From Hyphomicrobiales bacterium (GTDB lineage Bacteria; Pseudomonadota; Alphaproteobacteria; Rhizobiales; Devosiaceae): a stretch of 64,000 nt of DNA. The notes below the pieces were generated by a model. It saw nothing but the letters and a program-made list of their open reading frames with translations, did no database searches and was not told the DNA's origin. The translations under genes and the position numbers were made by a program. Positions 17,475 through 26,017 of the stretch are shown here, in pieces (position 1 is the stretch's first letter; every line of letters begins with the position of its first letter). The stretch covers positions 186,001-250,000 of the forward strand of contig JAIYDI010000018.1 of NCBI GenBank assembly GCA_027487555.1. The letters are read 5' to 3'.

Positions 17475-18326
17475 ATGAAACTCGGATTCAACCTGCTGCT
17501 GTGGACGTCGCATGTCACCGAAACCGAGTGGCCGGTGATCGCGGCGCTGAAGGCCACGGGCTATGACGGGGTGGAAATCCCGATGTTCACCGGGACGCCC
17601 GATCACTACGCCAAGCTCGGGCGGCGCCTGAAAGCCGAAGGCCTCAAGGCGAGCGGCATCGGCATCATACCGCCCGGCATCGGGGCAAACCCGGTGTCTG
17701 CGGTGAAGGCGGAGCGCGACAAGGCGCTTCAGCACATGATGTGGCTGATCGACTGTACGGCGGCGCTGGAGGGCGACATAGCGGCCGGGCCGCTGCATCA
17801 GCCGCTTGGCGAATTTGTGGGCCGTGGGCCGAACGCCCACGAAATCAATTGGTGTGCCGATGTACATCGGGCGGCCGCGGAGCATGCGGCGCAATTTGGC
17901 ATCACGCTCGCCGTAGAGCCTCTGAACCGCTTCGAGTGTTACATGCTCACCTCGGCGCGGCAGGCTGCGGATCTGGTGCGCAAGGTTGGCGCGCCGAACT
18001 ACGGCTACCTCTATGACACGTTCCACTTCAATATCGAGGAAGACTCGATCGTGTCGGTGATCCCCGAGACGATCGCCGAGATGGCGCATGTGCATATCTC
18101 GGAGAACAATCGTGGCGTGCCAGGGGCTGGACATATCGATTTTGCGAGCGTCTTCAAGACCCTGAAGGCGGCAGGCTATGATGGCTGGATGACGATCGAG
18201 GCCTTTGGCGCCGCGTTGCCTGACCTTGCAGCGGCCACGAAGATCTGGCGGCCTCTTTTTGCCCGCTATGAGGACGTCTACGAAAAAGGCTTCCGGCTCA
18301 TGCGCGACGGCTGGGACCGAGCCTGA
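17475..18326 (+). CDS. D-tagatose/D-psicose 3-epimerase-like TIM-barrel isomerase
   Basis: A 283-residue xylose-isomerase-like barrel with a clean metal-site pattern of the ketose 3-epimerase/IolE group: AVEPLNRFECYML (Glu and downstream residues), GYLYDTFHFNIEE (Asp and His), MAHVHISENNRG (His), and the C-terminal Glu in WMTIEAFG. The N-terminal MKLGFNLLLWTSHVTE also fits. It would interconvert keto sugars or act on a keto product of the dehydrogenase upstream. It ends the operon; its last 29 bp overlap the end of the convergent YdeI-like gene. A GGAGGG site precedes the ATG. Confidence 0.85.
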   Translation: MKLGFNLLLWTSHVTETEWPVIAALKATGYDGVEIPMFTGTPDHYAKLGRRLKAEGLKASGIGIIPPGIGANPVSAVKAERDKALQHMMWLIDCTAALEGDIAAGPLHQPLGEFVGRGPNAHEINWCADVHRAAAEHAAQFGITLAVEPLNRFECYMLTSARQAADLVRKVGAPNYGYLYDTFHFNIEEDSIVSVIPETIAEMAHVHISENNRGVPGAGHIDFASVFKTLKAAGYDGWMTIEAFGAALPDLAAATKIWRPLFARYEDVYEKGFRLMRDGWDRA

Positions 18327-18804
18327 GAGGGCGCCCCGATGCAAGGTCATCGACCAGGGCGGCGGCGCGTCTCAGCCGGGTTTGAGCCGTCTTTGCACTC
18401 GCAATCTGCGAGACGAGCCCGCGGCGCTTGCCGGGCGTCAGCGCCTCCCAAGCGGCAATAGCCGTGGAGTTCTCCGCAAGGAGGGCAGACAGTTCCTCGG
18501 GGATGTCGACGGCATCCTGGTCGGCAATGTTAAAGCGGAACTCCACCTGGTCGCCGACATCTATGTGGGCGTCGCGGCAGAAGCGGGTGGAGAGGATCAC
18601 GTAGCGCCGCTTGCCCGGATCGGGGTTGAAAGCGAGAGACACCGGCAGTTCGGCAATCTCGCCGGTGACGCGCAGGCGCGGATGGGTGGTGAATGGCAAT
18701 TCGGCCTCGACATCCGCCGGCAGGCGCAGGATGCGATAGGTGAAGGCGCCAGGATAGACCAGCTCCTCTATCGGGCCTTCAAATACATGGGTAAAGTAGC
18801 TCAT
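18298..18804 (-). CDS. YdeI/OmpD-associated-type protein with DUF1905-like N terminus
   Basis: A 168-residue protein in two parts. Residues 1-95 form a small beta-rich DUF1905-like domain (VILSTRFCRDAHIDVGDQVEFRF region). The C-terminal 60 residues match the YdeI-type helical segment, seen in AWEALTPGKRRGLVSQIASAK and the following TRLRRAAALVDDLASGR. Function is unknown; the family is widespread and cytosolic. The start at 18804 is preceded by GGAGGAAGCG. It is convergent with the epimerase gene and divergent from the lactonase-fold gene at 18921, so it appears to be a single-gene unit. Confidence 0.82.
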   Translation of the reverse strand: MSYFTHVFEGPIEELVYPGAFTYRILRLPADVEAELPFTTHPRLRVTGEIAELPVSLAFNPDPGKRRYVILSTRFCRDAHIDVGDQVEFRFNIADQDAVDIPEELSALLAENSTAIAAWEALTPGKRRGLVSQIASAKTAQTRLRRAAALVDDLASGRPLRLGPSRRA

Positions 18805-18920
18805 CTCGCTTCCTCCAGTGTCTTTACGAGGGCGGGTAAGCGAGGAGATCACGACCATCTGCCACTGGCGCGGGGGCAATGGCTCGCATAGAAGACGGCA
18901 GTGATTTCGAGGAGCATTCG

Positions 18921-19934
18921 ATGAGCGTGATCAAACTGTTGTCCGGGTCCTATTCTGGCGCCGGTGGGGCGGGCCTCGGGCTGTTGAGCTTCGACAGCGC
19001 GACCGGGCAGATTGCCGAAATCACGCGCTATCCCGGTACGCCCGATGCCTCCTGGATTGATTTCGACGCCGCGCGTTCAGTGGTCTATGTCACCGACGAG
19101 ATGGCGGCCAAGGTCGGCGCGTTTGTGCTCTCGGCTGACCGGTCGAGCGTGACACCGCTCGGCTATCGCGACACTGGCGCAAAATACCCCTGCTATCTGC
19201 GACTGAGCCCAGGCAGGGATCTGGTGGCAGTAGCCAATTACGGCGATGATTCCGTCGTGGCATTCAGCGTCGACCCCGATGGTGCGCTGGCCGCTGACCC
19301 TCAGGTGCTGCGCGGCGTGAAGCCGGCGGACCAAGGCCATGCGCACTGGACGCAGTGGTCTCCCGAGGGCGACCGCCTTTACATGGTCGATCTGGGACAT
19401 GACAGCGTGCGCTTCTATGAGCGCGATGGCGCGGCGGGCCGGTTCAAAGCGCCGCAGGTGGCCTATTTCGCCGAGAAGGATGCCGGGCCGCGGCATCTGG
19501 CGTTCCATCCCGATGGCAAGCACGCCTATCTGTTCTCGGAATATGCGGTGCGGCTCACGGCGCTGACGCGCGAGGCGGATGGGCGGCTGACGCGCTTCGC
19601 GGAAGTTGCGAGCCTGGCGGATGGCGTAAAGGACGGCGAGACCGGCGCGCATATCGCCATCAGCCCAGATGGCCGTTTCGTCTATGTGTCGAACCGCAAG
19701 CACAATTCGATCTCGGTCTTCGCGCTTGATGGCGCGGGCGTGCCGAGCCTCATCCAGAACATTCCGAGCGGCGGCAACTGGCCGCGCTTTTTCATCCTGC
19801 TGGGGCAGCACCTGATCGTCGCCAACCAGCTGAGCGACGACCTTGCGGTGTTTGCAGTGGGTGGGGATGGCAAGCTGACGGATACCGGCACACGGTTTGC
19901 TATCGACAAGCCGGTGTGCCTGTTGGCGATTTGA
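18921..19934 (+). CDS. lactonase-family beta-propeller protein (6-phosphogluconolactonase YbhE-like)
   Basis: A 337-residue protein of the seven-bladed propeller lactonase family. The blades show repeated FSVDPDG-, HLAFHPDGKHAYLFSE- and AISPDGRFVYVSNRKHNSISVF-type strands, typical of YbhE-like 6-phosphogluconolactonases. These hydrolyse sugar lactones to the acids. No signal peptide is seen, so it is cytosolic. ATG 18921 is chosen because GAGGAG lies five bases upstream. Its position among sugar dehydrogenases fits hydrolysis of a lactone made by one of them, though it is transcribed separately from the operon upstream. Confidence 0.87.
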   Translation: MSVIKLLSGSYSGAGGAGLGLLSFDSATGQIAEITRYPGTPDASWIDFDAARSVVYVTDEMAAKVGAFVLSADRSSVTPLGYRDTGAKYPCYLRLSPGRDLVAVANYGDDSVVAFSVDPDGALAADPQVLRGVKPADQGHAHWTQWSPEGDRLYMVDLGHDSVRFYERDGAAGRFKAPQVAYFAEKDAGPRHLAFHPDGKHAYLFSEYAVRLTALTREADGRLTRFAEVASLADGVKDGETGAHIAISPDGRFVYVSNRKHNSISVFALDGAGVPSLIQNIPSGGNWPRFFILLGQHLIVANQLSDDLAVFAVGGDGKLTDTGTRFAIDKPVCLLAI

Positions 19935-19953
19935 TTGCCTTGCCGCGGGGCGC

Positions 19954-20988
19954 TCAGCTGCCCCGCGTCTTCGTCCACTCGCGATACCAGGCAACGAAGC
20001 GTGTGATGCCCTCTTCCACGGGGATTGTGGGGATCCTGCCCGTAAGCGCCTGCAGTGCGGTGGCATCGGCGGAGGTCGAGCCGACATCGCCTGGCTGCAT
20101 CGGCTGATGGTCGATCAGCGCGCGCTTGCCTGTGGCGGCCTCGATGGCGGAGATGAACCGCATCAGGGGCACGGGCTGGCCACCGGCGATGTTGAGGACC
20201 CGCCACGGCGCGGCGCCTTCGTTGCGCTTGGGCACGAGATCGACCAGCGCTGCCACCGCATCGATATTGTCATCGATATAGGTGAAGTCGCGCTGCATGC
20301 GACCTTCGCCGAACAGCGTGATCGGTCGGTCGTTTTCGATCGCATCGACGAACTTGAACAGCGCCATATCCGGGCGGCCCCAGGGGCCGTAGACGGTGAA
20401 GAAGCGCAGCGCGGTGACCGGCAGCCCGAAGAGATGGGCGTAGGAATAGGTCATCGCCTCGCCTGATTTCTTTGTCGCGGCGTAGAGCGATATCGGGCGA
20501 TCTGTCTTGTCCGTCTCGCGGCTCGGGCTGCCGTCGGTCTGGCCATAGACAGAGCTCGATGAGGCAAACAGCAGGTGGCGCGGCGGCGCCTCCCGGCAGA
20601 GTTCAAGCAGGTTGAAGGTGCCGGTAAGGTTGGCATCAAGATAGGTGCGCTGCATCGAGAGCGGATTGCGGACGCCCGCCTGCGCGGCCAGATGGATGAC
20701 GATCTCGGGCGCAGCCTCGCGATAGGCGGCCGCGAGCGTCGGCTGATCCTCAAGCAGGCCGGTGCCAGCAAAGAAGCCGGGCAGTGGCTCGAGCTGTGCG
20801 AGGCGCTCACGCTTGAGCCGCACGTCGTAGTAACTGGTGAGCCCATCATAGCCAAAGACCTGATGGCCGGACCCAAGAAGGCGGCGCGCAAGGTGCATGC
20901 CGATGAAGCCGGCGCTACCGGTCAGAAAAATGCGCAAGGCTTTGCTATCCGGCTCTGACGCGACATCGCGACCACGGTTATCCCCCAC
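19954..20988 (-). CDS. NAD-dependent epimerase, UDP-glucuronate 4-epimerase-like
   Basis: An extended short-chain dehydrogenase of 344 residues. The Rossmann motif GSAGFIG comes near residue 25, then FGYDGLTSYYDVRLKRERL (the segment typical of nucleotide-sugar 4-epimerases of the glucuronate type), FASSSSVYGQ, and the catalytic YAATKK. RFFTVYGPWGRPDMALFKF and FGEGRMQRDFTYIDDN complete the UDP-glucuronate epimerase pattern. It would supply UDP-galacturonate for surface polysaccharide. The GTG at 20988 has no obvious ribosome site; a TTG at 20937, giving a product that begins directly with RIFLTGSAGFIG, may be the true start. Convergent with the lactonase gene. Confidence 0.85.
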   Translation of the reverse strand: MGDNRGRDVASEPDSKALRIFLTGSAGFIGMHLARRLLGSGHQVFGYDGLTSYYDVRLKRERLAQLEPLPGFFAGTGLLEDQPTLAAAYREAAPEIVIHLAAQAGVRNPLSMQRTYLDANLTGTFNLLELCREAPPRHLLFASSSSVYGQTDGSPSRETDKTDRPISLYAATKKSGEAMTYSYAHLFGLPVTALRFFTVYGPWGRPDMALFKFVDAIENDRPITLFGEGRMQRDFTYIDDNIDAVAALVDLVPKRNEGAAPWRVLNIAGGQPVPLMRFISAIEAATGKRALIDHQPMQPGDVGSTSADATALQALTGRIPTIPVEEGITRFVAWYREWTKTRGS

Positions 20989-21115
20989 GTACCGCGCCGT
21001 TCAAATGGAACACGCAGACCGGCAGGCTTATAGCAGGGCCCCGAAGGAAAGCGAGATGCGGCAGCAATAAACCGGGAGGCTTCAACAGCAGCGCGCGCTT
21101 CACCACAATCGCATT

Positions 21116-22588
21116 TCAGGTGCTGGTCACCAATTGCCGGACCGTTTCGGCCGCACCATGGGCGAATAGCGAGGCGAGGTGCTGGGCCACCGCCGACTTG
21201 AAGGCCGGGTTGGCGGGCAAATCGGTGCCGAACACTTCTGCGACGCCAAGCAGGGCCGTCGCGAGCTTTTCGGCGTCGCGGCCCGCCGCATCGGCCAGCG
21301 CGCGCAGACGCGCGGCATGCGGGTCCTTCACCTCGATGGGGTTTCCTGCCTCATCGATGCCGGTGACATAGCGCATCCACGCGGCAACGCCGAGCGCCAG
21401 CCGGGCGACGGAATGCCCGGCGGCGAGGCGGTCGCGCACGGTGCCGAGCAGACGCTGCGGCAGCTTCTGCGTGCCGTCCATGGCGATCTGCCAGGTGCGA
21501 TGGTTCAGGGCCGGGTTGGCGAAGCGCTCGAGCAACTGATCGCGATAGGCGCCGAGCTGTTCGGCCGGCATGGGCAGGGTCGGGATGGCCTCCTCGGTCA
21601 TCAGGCCATGGATCAGCTGGCGCAGATTGCCGTCGCCGACGGCCTGCGCCACATATTGATGGCCCGAGAGATAGCCGAGATAGGCCATTGTCGAGTGCGC
21701 GCCGTTGAGCATGCGCAGCTTCATCAGCTCATAGGGTTCGACATCGGCGACAAGCTCGGCGCCGACCGTCTCGAAGGGCGGGCGGCCCGCGGGGAAGTTG
21801 TCCTCGATGACCCATTGGGTGAAGGGCTCGGTCATGATCGGCCAGGCATCGTCGAGGCCGGTGAGCTCGGTAACAATGGCCCGGTCGGCATCGGTGGTGG
21901 CGGGCACGATGCGGTCGATCATGGTCGAGGGGAAGGCGACGCGGGCGAAGTAATCTGCGAGGTCGGGCCGAGCCAGAGCGGCGAAGCGGGTGACAATGCG
22001 CTTCGCGGTCTTGCCGTTCGAGGGGAGGTTGTCGCAGCTCATCACGGTGAAGGGCGCGAGGCCCCGGGAGGCGCGGAGCGCGAGAGCCGCGACGATGAGG
22101 CCGGGGGCACTGACAGGTTCATCGGGGTGTGCCAGGTCGTGGGCGATATCGGGGTGGGCCTCATCGAGGGCGCCGGTCGCCGGATCGTGGCAATAGCCCT
22201 TCTCGGTGACTGTGAGCGAAACGATGCGGATGGCGGGGTCGGCCATCAGCTCGATCAGTTGCCGGCGCTGCTGGTTGGCATCGAGCACATCGAGGATGGA
22301 GCCGATGATCCGGCACCGGGTGCCCGCGGCCGAGCGGATGGCGAGGGTGTAGAGGAAATCCTGCGGGGCGAGGGCGTCGCGCGTATCCGGGCGGCGGAGC
22401 GACGCACCAATGATGCCCCATGTCGGGTTGGTCGCGAGCAGGTTATCGACGTATACGGCCATGTGGGCGCGGTGGAAGGCGCCGATGCCCAGATGCACGA
22501 TGCCGGGGGATATCGTGGCGCGATCATAGGCCGGTACGGCTAGGCCGTTGGTCTTGGCGCGCAATTCGCTGGAGCTGAGGCGGGGCAT
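21116..22588 (-). CDS. mannitol dehydrogenase-family polyol/uronate oxidoreductase
   Basis: A 490-residue member of the polyol-specific long-chain dehydrogenase family (mannitol 2-dehydrogenase, fructuronate reductase, tagaturonate reductase). The N-terminal VHLGIGAFHRAH nucleotide-binding block is clear. The catalytic Lys/Asn/His cluster is in ELMKLRMLNGAHSTMAYLG, with FTQWVIEDNF before it. Start 22588 has GGAGGAG seven bases upstream. It is divergent from a 2-keto-3-deoxygluconate kinase gene, which suggests a hexuronate or polyol pathway: reduction of fructuronate to mannonate or oxidation of mannitol-like polyols. The two options cannot be separated by reading. Confidence 0.88.
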   Translation of the reverse strand: MPRLSSSELRAKTNGLAVPAYDRATISPGIVHLGIGAFHRAHMAVYVDNLLATNPTWGIIGASLRRPDTRDALAPQDFLYTLAIRSAAGTRCRIIGSILDVLDANQQRRQLIELMADPAIRIVSLTVTEKGYCHDPATGALDEAHPDIAHDLAHPDEPVSAPGLIVAALALRASRGLAPFTVMSCDNLPSNGKTAKRIVTRFAALARPDLADYFARVAFPSTMIDRIVPATTDADRAIVTELTGLDDAWPIMTEPFTQWVIEDNFPAGRPPFETVGAELVADVEPYELMKLRMLNGAHSTMAYLGYLSGHQYVAQAVGDGNLRQLIHGLMTEEAIPTLPMPAEQLGAYRDQLLERFANPALNHRTWQIAMDGTQKLPQRLLGTVRDRLAAGHSVARLALGVAAWMRYVTGIDEAGNPIEVKDPHAARLRALADAAGRDAEKLATALLGVAEVFGTDLPANPAFKSAVAQHLASLFAHGAAETVRQLVTST

Positions 22589-22775
22589 GGCAATCTCCTC
22601 CGAATGAACGGGCCGCTCGCTTCGGCCCTTTGCGGATTGACCCATAGCCGCGACACGCGTGTTTCGCCAGCATGACCTTTGTTCGCGTGGTTGCGAAGCG
22701 GTGGCTGGGCCAGCTAAGCATAGGCGAGGACTGCGTGATCCGGCTCCGGCCGGGATCGAGCGAGGGAGAAGCGAG

Positions 22776-23693
22776 TTGACCCTGCGGTTTGCCAGCGTCG
22801 GCGAATGCATGATCGAAATGTCGGGCGGCGAGGACAAGACCTACCGCCTCGGCTATGCCGGCGATACGCTCAACACGGCCTGGTACATGCGGGCGCTGTT
22901 GCCCGAGGGCTGGGACGTCGACTATGTGACGGCGCTCGGCGACGACATGTATTCGACGGACATGCTGGCGTTTCTCGGCAAGGCCGGGATCGGCACCAGC
23001 CATATCCAGCTGCTCGCGGGGAAACGCCCCGGGCTCTACATGATCCACCAGGCGGATGGTGACCGGCACTTCACCTATTGGCGCGGACAATCTGCGGCAA
23101 AGCAGCTGGCGGACGACCGCGAGGCGCTGGCGGCCGGGCTGGTCGGTGCGAAATATGTGTATTTCTCCGGCATTTCGCTCGCGATTCTTGCGCCAAAGGC
23201 GCGCGGCCGGCTGATGAAGGCGATCGTCACGGCCCGTGAGGCGGGGGCGACAGTGGTGTTCGATACCAACCTGAGGCCAGCGCTCTGGACATCTCCCAAG
23301 ATCATGGCCTCGGCTCTGACGGCTGCGGCAACGATTGCCGATATCGTCCTGCCCACTCACACGGACGAGGCGCCGCTATTCGGCGACAGGTCGCCCGAAG
23401 CGACGGCGGACAGATATCTCGAGATCGGGGCGAGCGAAGTGGTGGTGAAGAATGGCGCGGATCCGGCCTTCGTGGCGACACGCGATGGGGTTCGGGCAAG
23501 CGTGCCGGCGCCCAGGGCCGAGAAGCTCGTGGATGCGACAGGCGCCGGCGACAGCTTCAATGGCGGATACCTGAGCGCGCGGGTGCGCGGTGTCGATCCG
23601 GCGGCGGCTGCGGCCTTCGGACACCGCATCGCGGGCGTGGTAATCGGCCACAAGGGTGCGCTAGTAGACCCAGCGCTGGTGAAGGGGCTGTGA
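22776..23693 (+). CDS. PfkB-family sugar kinase, probable 2-keto-3-deoxygluconate kinase
   Basis: A 305-residue ribokinase-fold kinase. Visible hallmarks are the N-terminal FASVGECMIEMSGG and GYAGDTLNTAWYMR (sugar site, as in KdgK), VVFDTNLRPALW in the middle, and the anion-hole/catalytic motif DATGAGDSFNGGYLSARV near residue 255. KdgK enzymes phosphorylate 2-keto-3-deoxygluconate to KDPG for Entner-Doudoroff cleavage. The start is taken as TTG 22776 with GAGGGAGAA upstream, as no ATG fits before the conserved FASVGE. It faces the polyol/uronate dehydrogenase, and a shared divergent control region of about 190 bp lies between them. KDG kinase is the best guess from the N-terminal motifs. Confidence 0.85.
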   Translation: MTLRFASVGECMIEMSGGEDKTYRLGYAGDTLNTAWYMRALLPEGWDVDYVTALGDDMYSTDMLAFLGKAGIGTSHIQLLAGKRPGLYMIHQADGDRHFTYWRGQSAAKQLADDREALAAGLVGAKYVYFSGISLAILAPKARGRLMKAIVTAREAGATVVFDTNLRPALWTSPKIMASALTAAATIADIVLPTHTDEAPLFGDRSPEATADRYLEIGASEVVVKNGADPAFVATRDGVRASVPAPRAEKLVDATGAGDSFNGGYLSARVRGVDPAAAAAFGHRIAGVVIGHKGALVDPALVKGL

Positions 23694-23769
23694 TCTTTGC
23701 GGCTCGGTGACGCCTTGGCTGGTGAAAGCTGCCAGGGGGCGATGTAGAACGCTCGATGACGAGGGCAAG

Positions 23770-24492
23770 ATGGCAGTAACCCGGCAGGATATCCACAACT
23801 CGCAGGTGCCAGCGGTTTGCGCCAGCTGCGAGGCCCGGCACAAGGGCATGTGCGGCGCGCTGACGCCCGACGAACTGCTCGCCCTGAGCCGCGCGACCCA
23901 CCGGGCCCGGCATGAAGCGGGCGCTGAACTCGTCGGCGACAGCACGGCCATTACCTCTTATGCCAATGTGATGAAGGGCGTGGTGAAGCTCACCAAGGTG
24001 CTCGAAGACGGCCGGCAGCAGTTGGTAGGGCTGCAATTTGCGCCCGATCTGCTCGGGCGGCTCTATGGCGAGGAGCACCAGGTAACGGCCGAGGCGGCGT
24101 CCGATGTCGAGCTTTGCGTCGTGCCGCGGCGCGCTCTCGAGCAGATGATCGCCGACAGTCCGGCGCTTGAACGCCGGCTCATGCAGCAGACGCTGAAGGA
24201 GCTGGACCAGGCTCGCAACTGGATGGTGACGCTGGGGCGGAAATCGGCGCAGGAGAAGGTGGCGAGCTTTCTCTACCTGATCGCGACACAGGCGGAGCCA
24301 ACGCAGCACGCGGACCAAATCAGCTTCGATCTGCCGCTGAGTCGCGCCGATATCGCGGATTTCCTTGGACTCACCATCGAGACCGTATCGCGGCAGATGA
24401 CCAAGCTGAGACAGATGGGCGTCATTGACATCCACAACAACCGCCATGTCATGGTGGGCGACGTGGATCGGCTGCGCGATTTATGCGGCTGA
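23770..24492 (+). CDS. fnr: Fnr/FnrN-type oxygen-sensing transcriptional regulator
   Basis: A 240-residue Crp/Fnr-family protein. The N terminus carries Cys17, Cys20 and Cys28 (VCASCEARHKGMC, a C-x2-C-x7-C pattern as in rhizobial FnrN), and a fourth cysteine is at position 116 (VELC). These are the expected [4Fe-4S] cluster ligands that make the protein oxygen-labile. A cyclic-nucleotide-like beta roll spans about 35-125, a dimer helix about 127-160, and the DNA-binding domain has ETVSRQMTKLR (204-214), the E-x2-SR recognition pattern that reads TTGAT half-sites. Its last 12 bp overlap the end of the convergent hemerythrin gene, and a perfect TTGAT-N4-ATCAA box lies beyond that gene at 25048. 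It probably activates genes under low oxygen. Confidence 0.93.
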   Translation: MAVTRQDIHNSQVPAVCASCEARHKGMCGALTPDELLALSRATHRARHEAGAELVGDSTAITSYANVMKGVVKLTKVLEDGRQQLVGLQFAPDLLGRLYGEEHQVTAEAASDVELCVVPRRALEQMIADSPALERRLMQQTLKELDQARNWMVTLGRKSAQEKVASFLYLIATQAEPTQHADQISFDLPLSRADIADFLGLTIETVSRQMTKLRQMGVIDIHNNRHVMVGDVDRLRDLCG

Positions 24493-24993
24493 CGGGTTCC
24501 GCCGGAGCACAAGCTCGATCAGCGGGACGATGAGTTGCAGTTCGTGTGCGACGTGGCGGCGCAAGCTTTCGAAGAACCCGCGCAACATGAACCCCGCAGC
24601 ATCCGACGAGATATGCGGACGGCCTTCGCCCAATCCATGCAGCATATCCTGCACATCCTCGGCATAGCAGGCATCGACCTGATGCTCGAGCTTCAGCCGC
24701 TCGATGGTCTCGAGCAGTTCGCCATGCAGCGCCGGCCATTCGAGCAGGACCGGGAAGATCTCCGTCTCCTCGAAGTGCTGTATGCGGTTCAGCATCGGCC
24801 CAATGGCGCGGGAGAGAATCAAACAATCCTGCCGGTCGATTCGGCCGGGCAAGTCGTCGGCCACCTGTTCCAACCGGTCGCACAGCGCGAGCAGCGCCTG
24901 GTAGTCTTCGGCCAGCCGGCCAGGAAGAGCACGGTCGCCGTATGGGAAGATCATGCCCTTGGGCAGTTCGGTCGACAAAGACGGATGGCGCAT
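24481..24993 (-). CDS. hemerythrin-domain protein
   Basis: A protein of about 170 residues with a four-helix hemerythrin pattern. Residues of a di-iron site are visible: HFEETEIFPVL (His and Glu), KLEHQVDACYAED (His and Asp region) and RRHVAHELQLIVPLI (two His and a Glu). Bacterial hemerythrins bind O2 or NO or protect Fe-S proteins. The upstream region carries a perfect Fnr box centred at 25054.5. If it acts at -41.5, transcription starts near 25013 and translation must begin at ATG 24993, the start adopted. An ATG at 25020 with GGGGGCAGG upstream is the alternative (nine more residues). Convergent 12-bp overlap with fnr. Confidence 0.85.
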   Translation of the reverse strand: MRHPSLSTELPKGMIFPYGDRALPGRLAEDYQALLALCDRLEQVADDLPGRIDRQDCLILSRAIGPMLNRIQHFEETEIFPVLLEWPALHGELLETIERLKLEHQVDACYAEDVQDMLHGLGEGRPHISSDAAGFMLRGFFESLRRHVAHELQLIVPLIELVLRRNPSAA

Positions 24994-25047
24994 GGAGCAG
25001 GCCTTTCGAATTGAGGACATCCTGCCCCCTCTCGCCAATGCCTGACC

Positions 25048-25061
25048 TTGATCTGGATCAA
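25048..25061. promoter_or_regulatory. Fnr box (perfect TTGAT-N4-ATCAA)
   Basis: TTGATCTGGATCAA at 25048-25061 matches the Fnr/FixK consensus at all ten specified positions. It lies upstream of the hemerythrin gene (minus) and 80 bp upstream of the dehydrogenase gene at 25142 (plus). Spacing of -41.5 is compatible with the hemerythrin start at 24993 and with a 46-nt leader for 25142. The adjacent fnr gene is the likely regulator. Confidence 0.8.
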
Positions 25062-25141
25062 TGGAGGCCGAAAAGCGGATTGCCCGGGGCGGCGCCTCGG
25101 CATAGCTTCCCGACCGGTTTTATCGAGCAAGGCAGCGTGCG

Positions 25142-26011
25142 ATGGCGAAGGTGGCGTTTCTGGGCCTGGGCGTGATGGGTTACCCCATGGCGCGGCATCT
25201 GAAGGCGAGGGGCCACGAGGTCGTCGTCTACAACCGCACGACCGCAAAGGCCGAAAAGTGGGTGGCGGAGCAGGGGGGACGTCTCGCCTCGACTCCGGCG
25301 GAAGCTGCCGCGGGACAGGAGTTTGTCTTTGCCTGCGTCGGCAATGATGCCGACCTGCGCCAGGTGACGCTTGGGCCTGACGGTGCGTTCGCCGCGATGG
25401 ACAAGGGCGCCGTGTTTGTCGACCACACGACGGCATCTGCTGAAGTCGCGCGTGAGCTTTCGGCTGCAGCCGCTTCGGGTGGCTTCGGATTTCTCGATGC
25501 GCCGGTATCTGGCGGCCAGGCAGGCGCGGAGAATGGCCAGCTGACTGTTATGGTGGGTGGCGAGGAGCCGGTATTCGCGCAGGCGCAGCCGGTGATCATG
25601 AGCTTTGCCAAGGCGGCGCGGCTGCTGGGCCCTGCGGGCTCGGGGCAGCTGGCGAAGATGATGAACCAGATCTGCATCGCGGGCGTGGTGCAGGGCCTCG
25701 CCGAGGCGTTGCATTTCGGCAAGCAGGCCGGGCTCGACACCGAGGCGGTGATCGACGTGATCTCGAAAGGCGCAGCCCAGAGCTGGCAGATGGAGAACCG
25801 TCACAAGACCATGGCGGCGGGTAAGTTCGATTTCGGCTTTGCTGTCGAATGGATGCGGAAGGATTTGGGCATTGCGCTCGACGAGGCGCGGCGCAACGGC
25901 TCGCAACTGCCGTTGACGGCGCTGGTCGACCAGTTCTACGCCGAAGTGGTGGCGATGGGCGGCAAGCGCTGGGATACGTCGAGCCTGATCGCGCGGCTTG
26001 GAAAGAAATAG
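25142..26011 (+). CDS. beta-hydroxyacid dehydrogenase family protein (3-hydroxyisobutyrate/tartronate semialdehyde reductase type)
   Basis: A 289-residue NAD(P)-dependent enzyme with the four signatures of the family: dinucleotide site FLGLGVMGYPMARHL at residues 5-19, substrate-binding DAPVSGGQAGAENGQLTVMVGG near 120, catalytic Lys region GSGQLAKMMNQI with Lys near 172, and the C-terminal KDLGIALDEAR cofactor segment. Members reduce small semialdehydes such as tartronate, succinic or glyoxylic semialdehyde, or oxidise 3-hydroxyisobutyrate. The Gly at the end of the substrate motif does not settle which. It stands alone, with an Fnr box 80 bp upstream, so it may be oxygen-regulated. It is convergent with the SIS gene. 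Confidence 0.88.
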   Translation: MAKVAFLGLGVMGYPMARHLKARGHEVVVYNRTTAKAEKWVAEQGGRLASTPAEAAAGQEFVFACVGNDADLRQVTLGPDGAFAAMDKGAVFVDHTTASAEVARELSAAAASGGFGFLDAPVSGGQAGAENGQLTVMVGGEEPVFAQAQPVIMSFAKAARLLGPAGSGQLAKMMNQICIAGVVQGLAEALHFGKQAGLDTEAVIDVISKGAAQSWQMENRHKTMAAGKFDFGFAVEWMRKDLGIALDEARRNGSQLPLTALVDQFYAEVVAMGGKRWDTSSLIARLGKK

Positions 26012-26017
26012 GACGGG

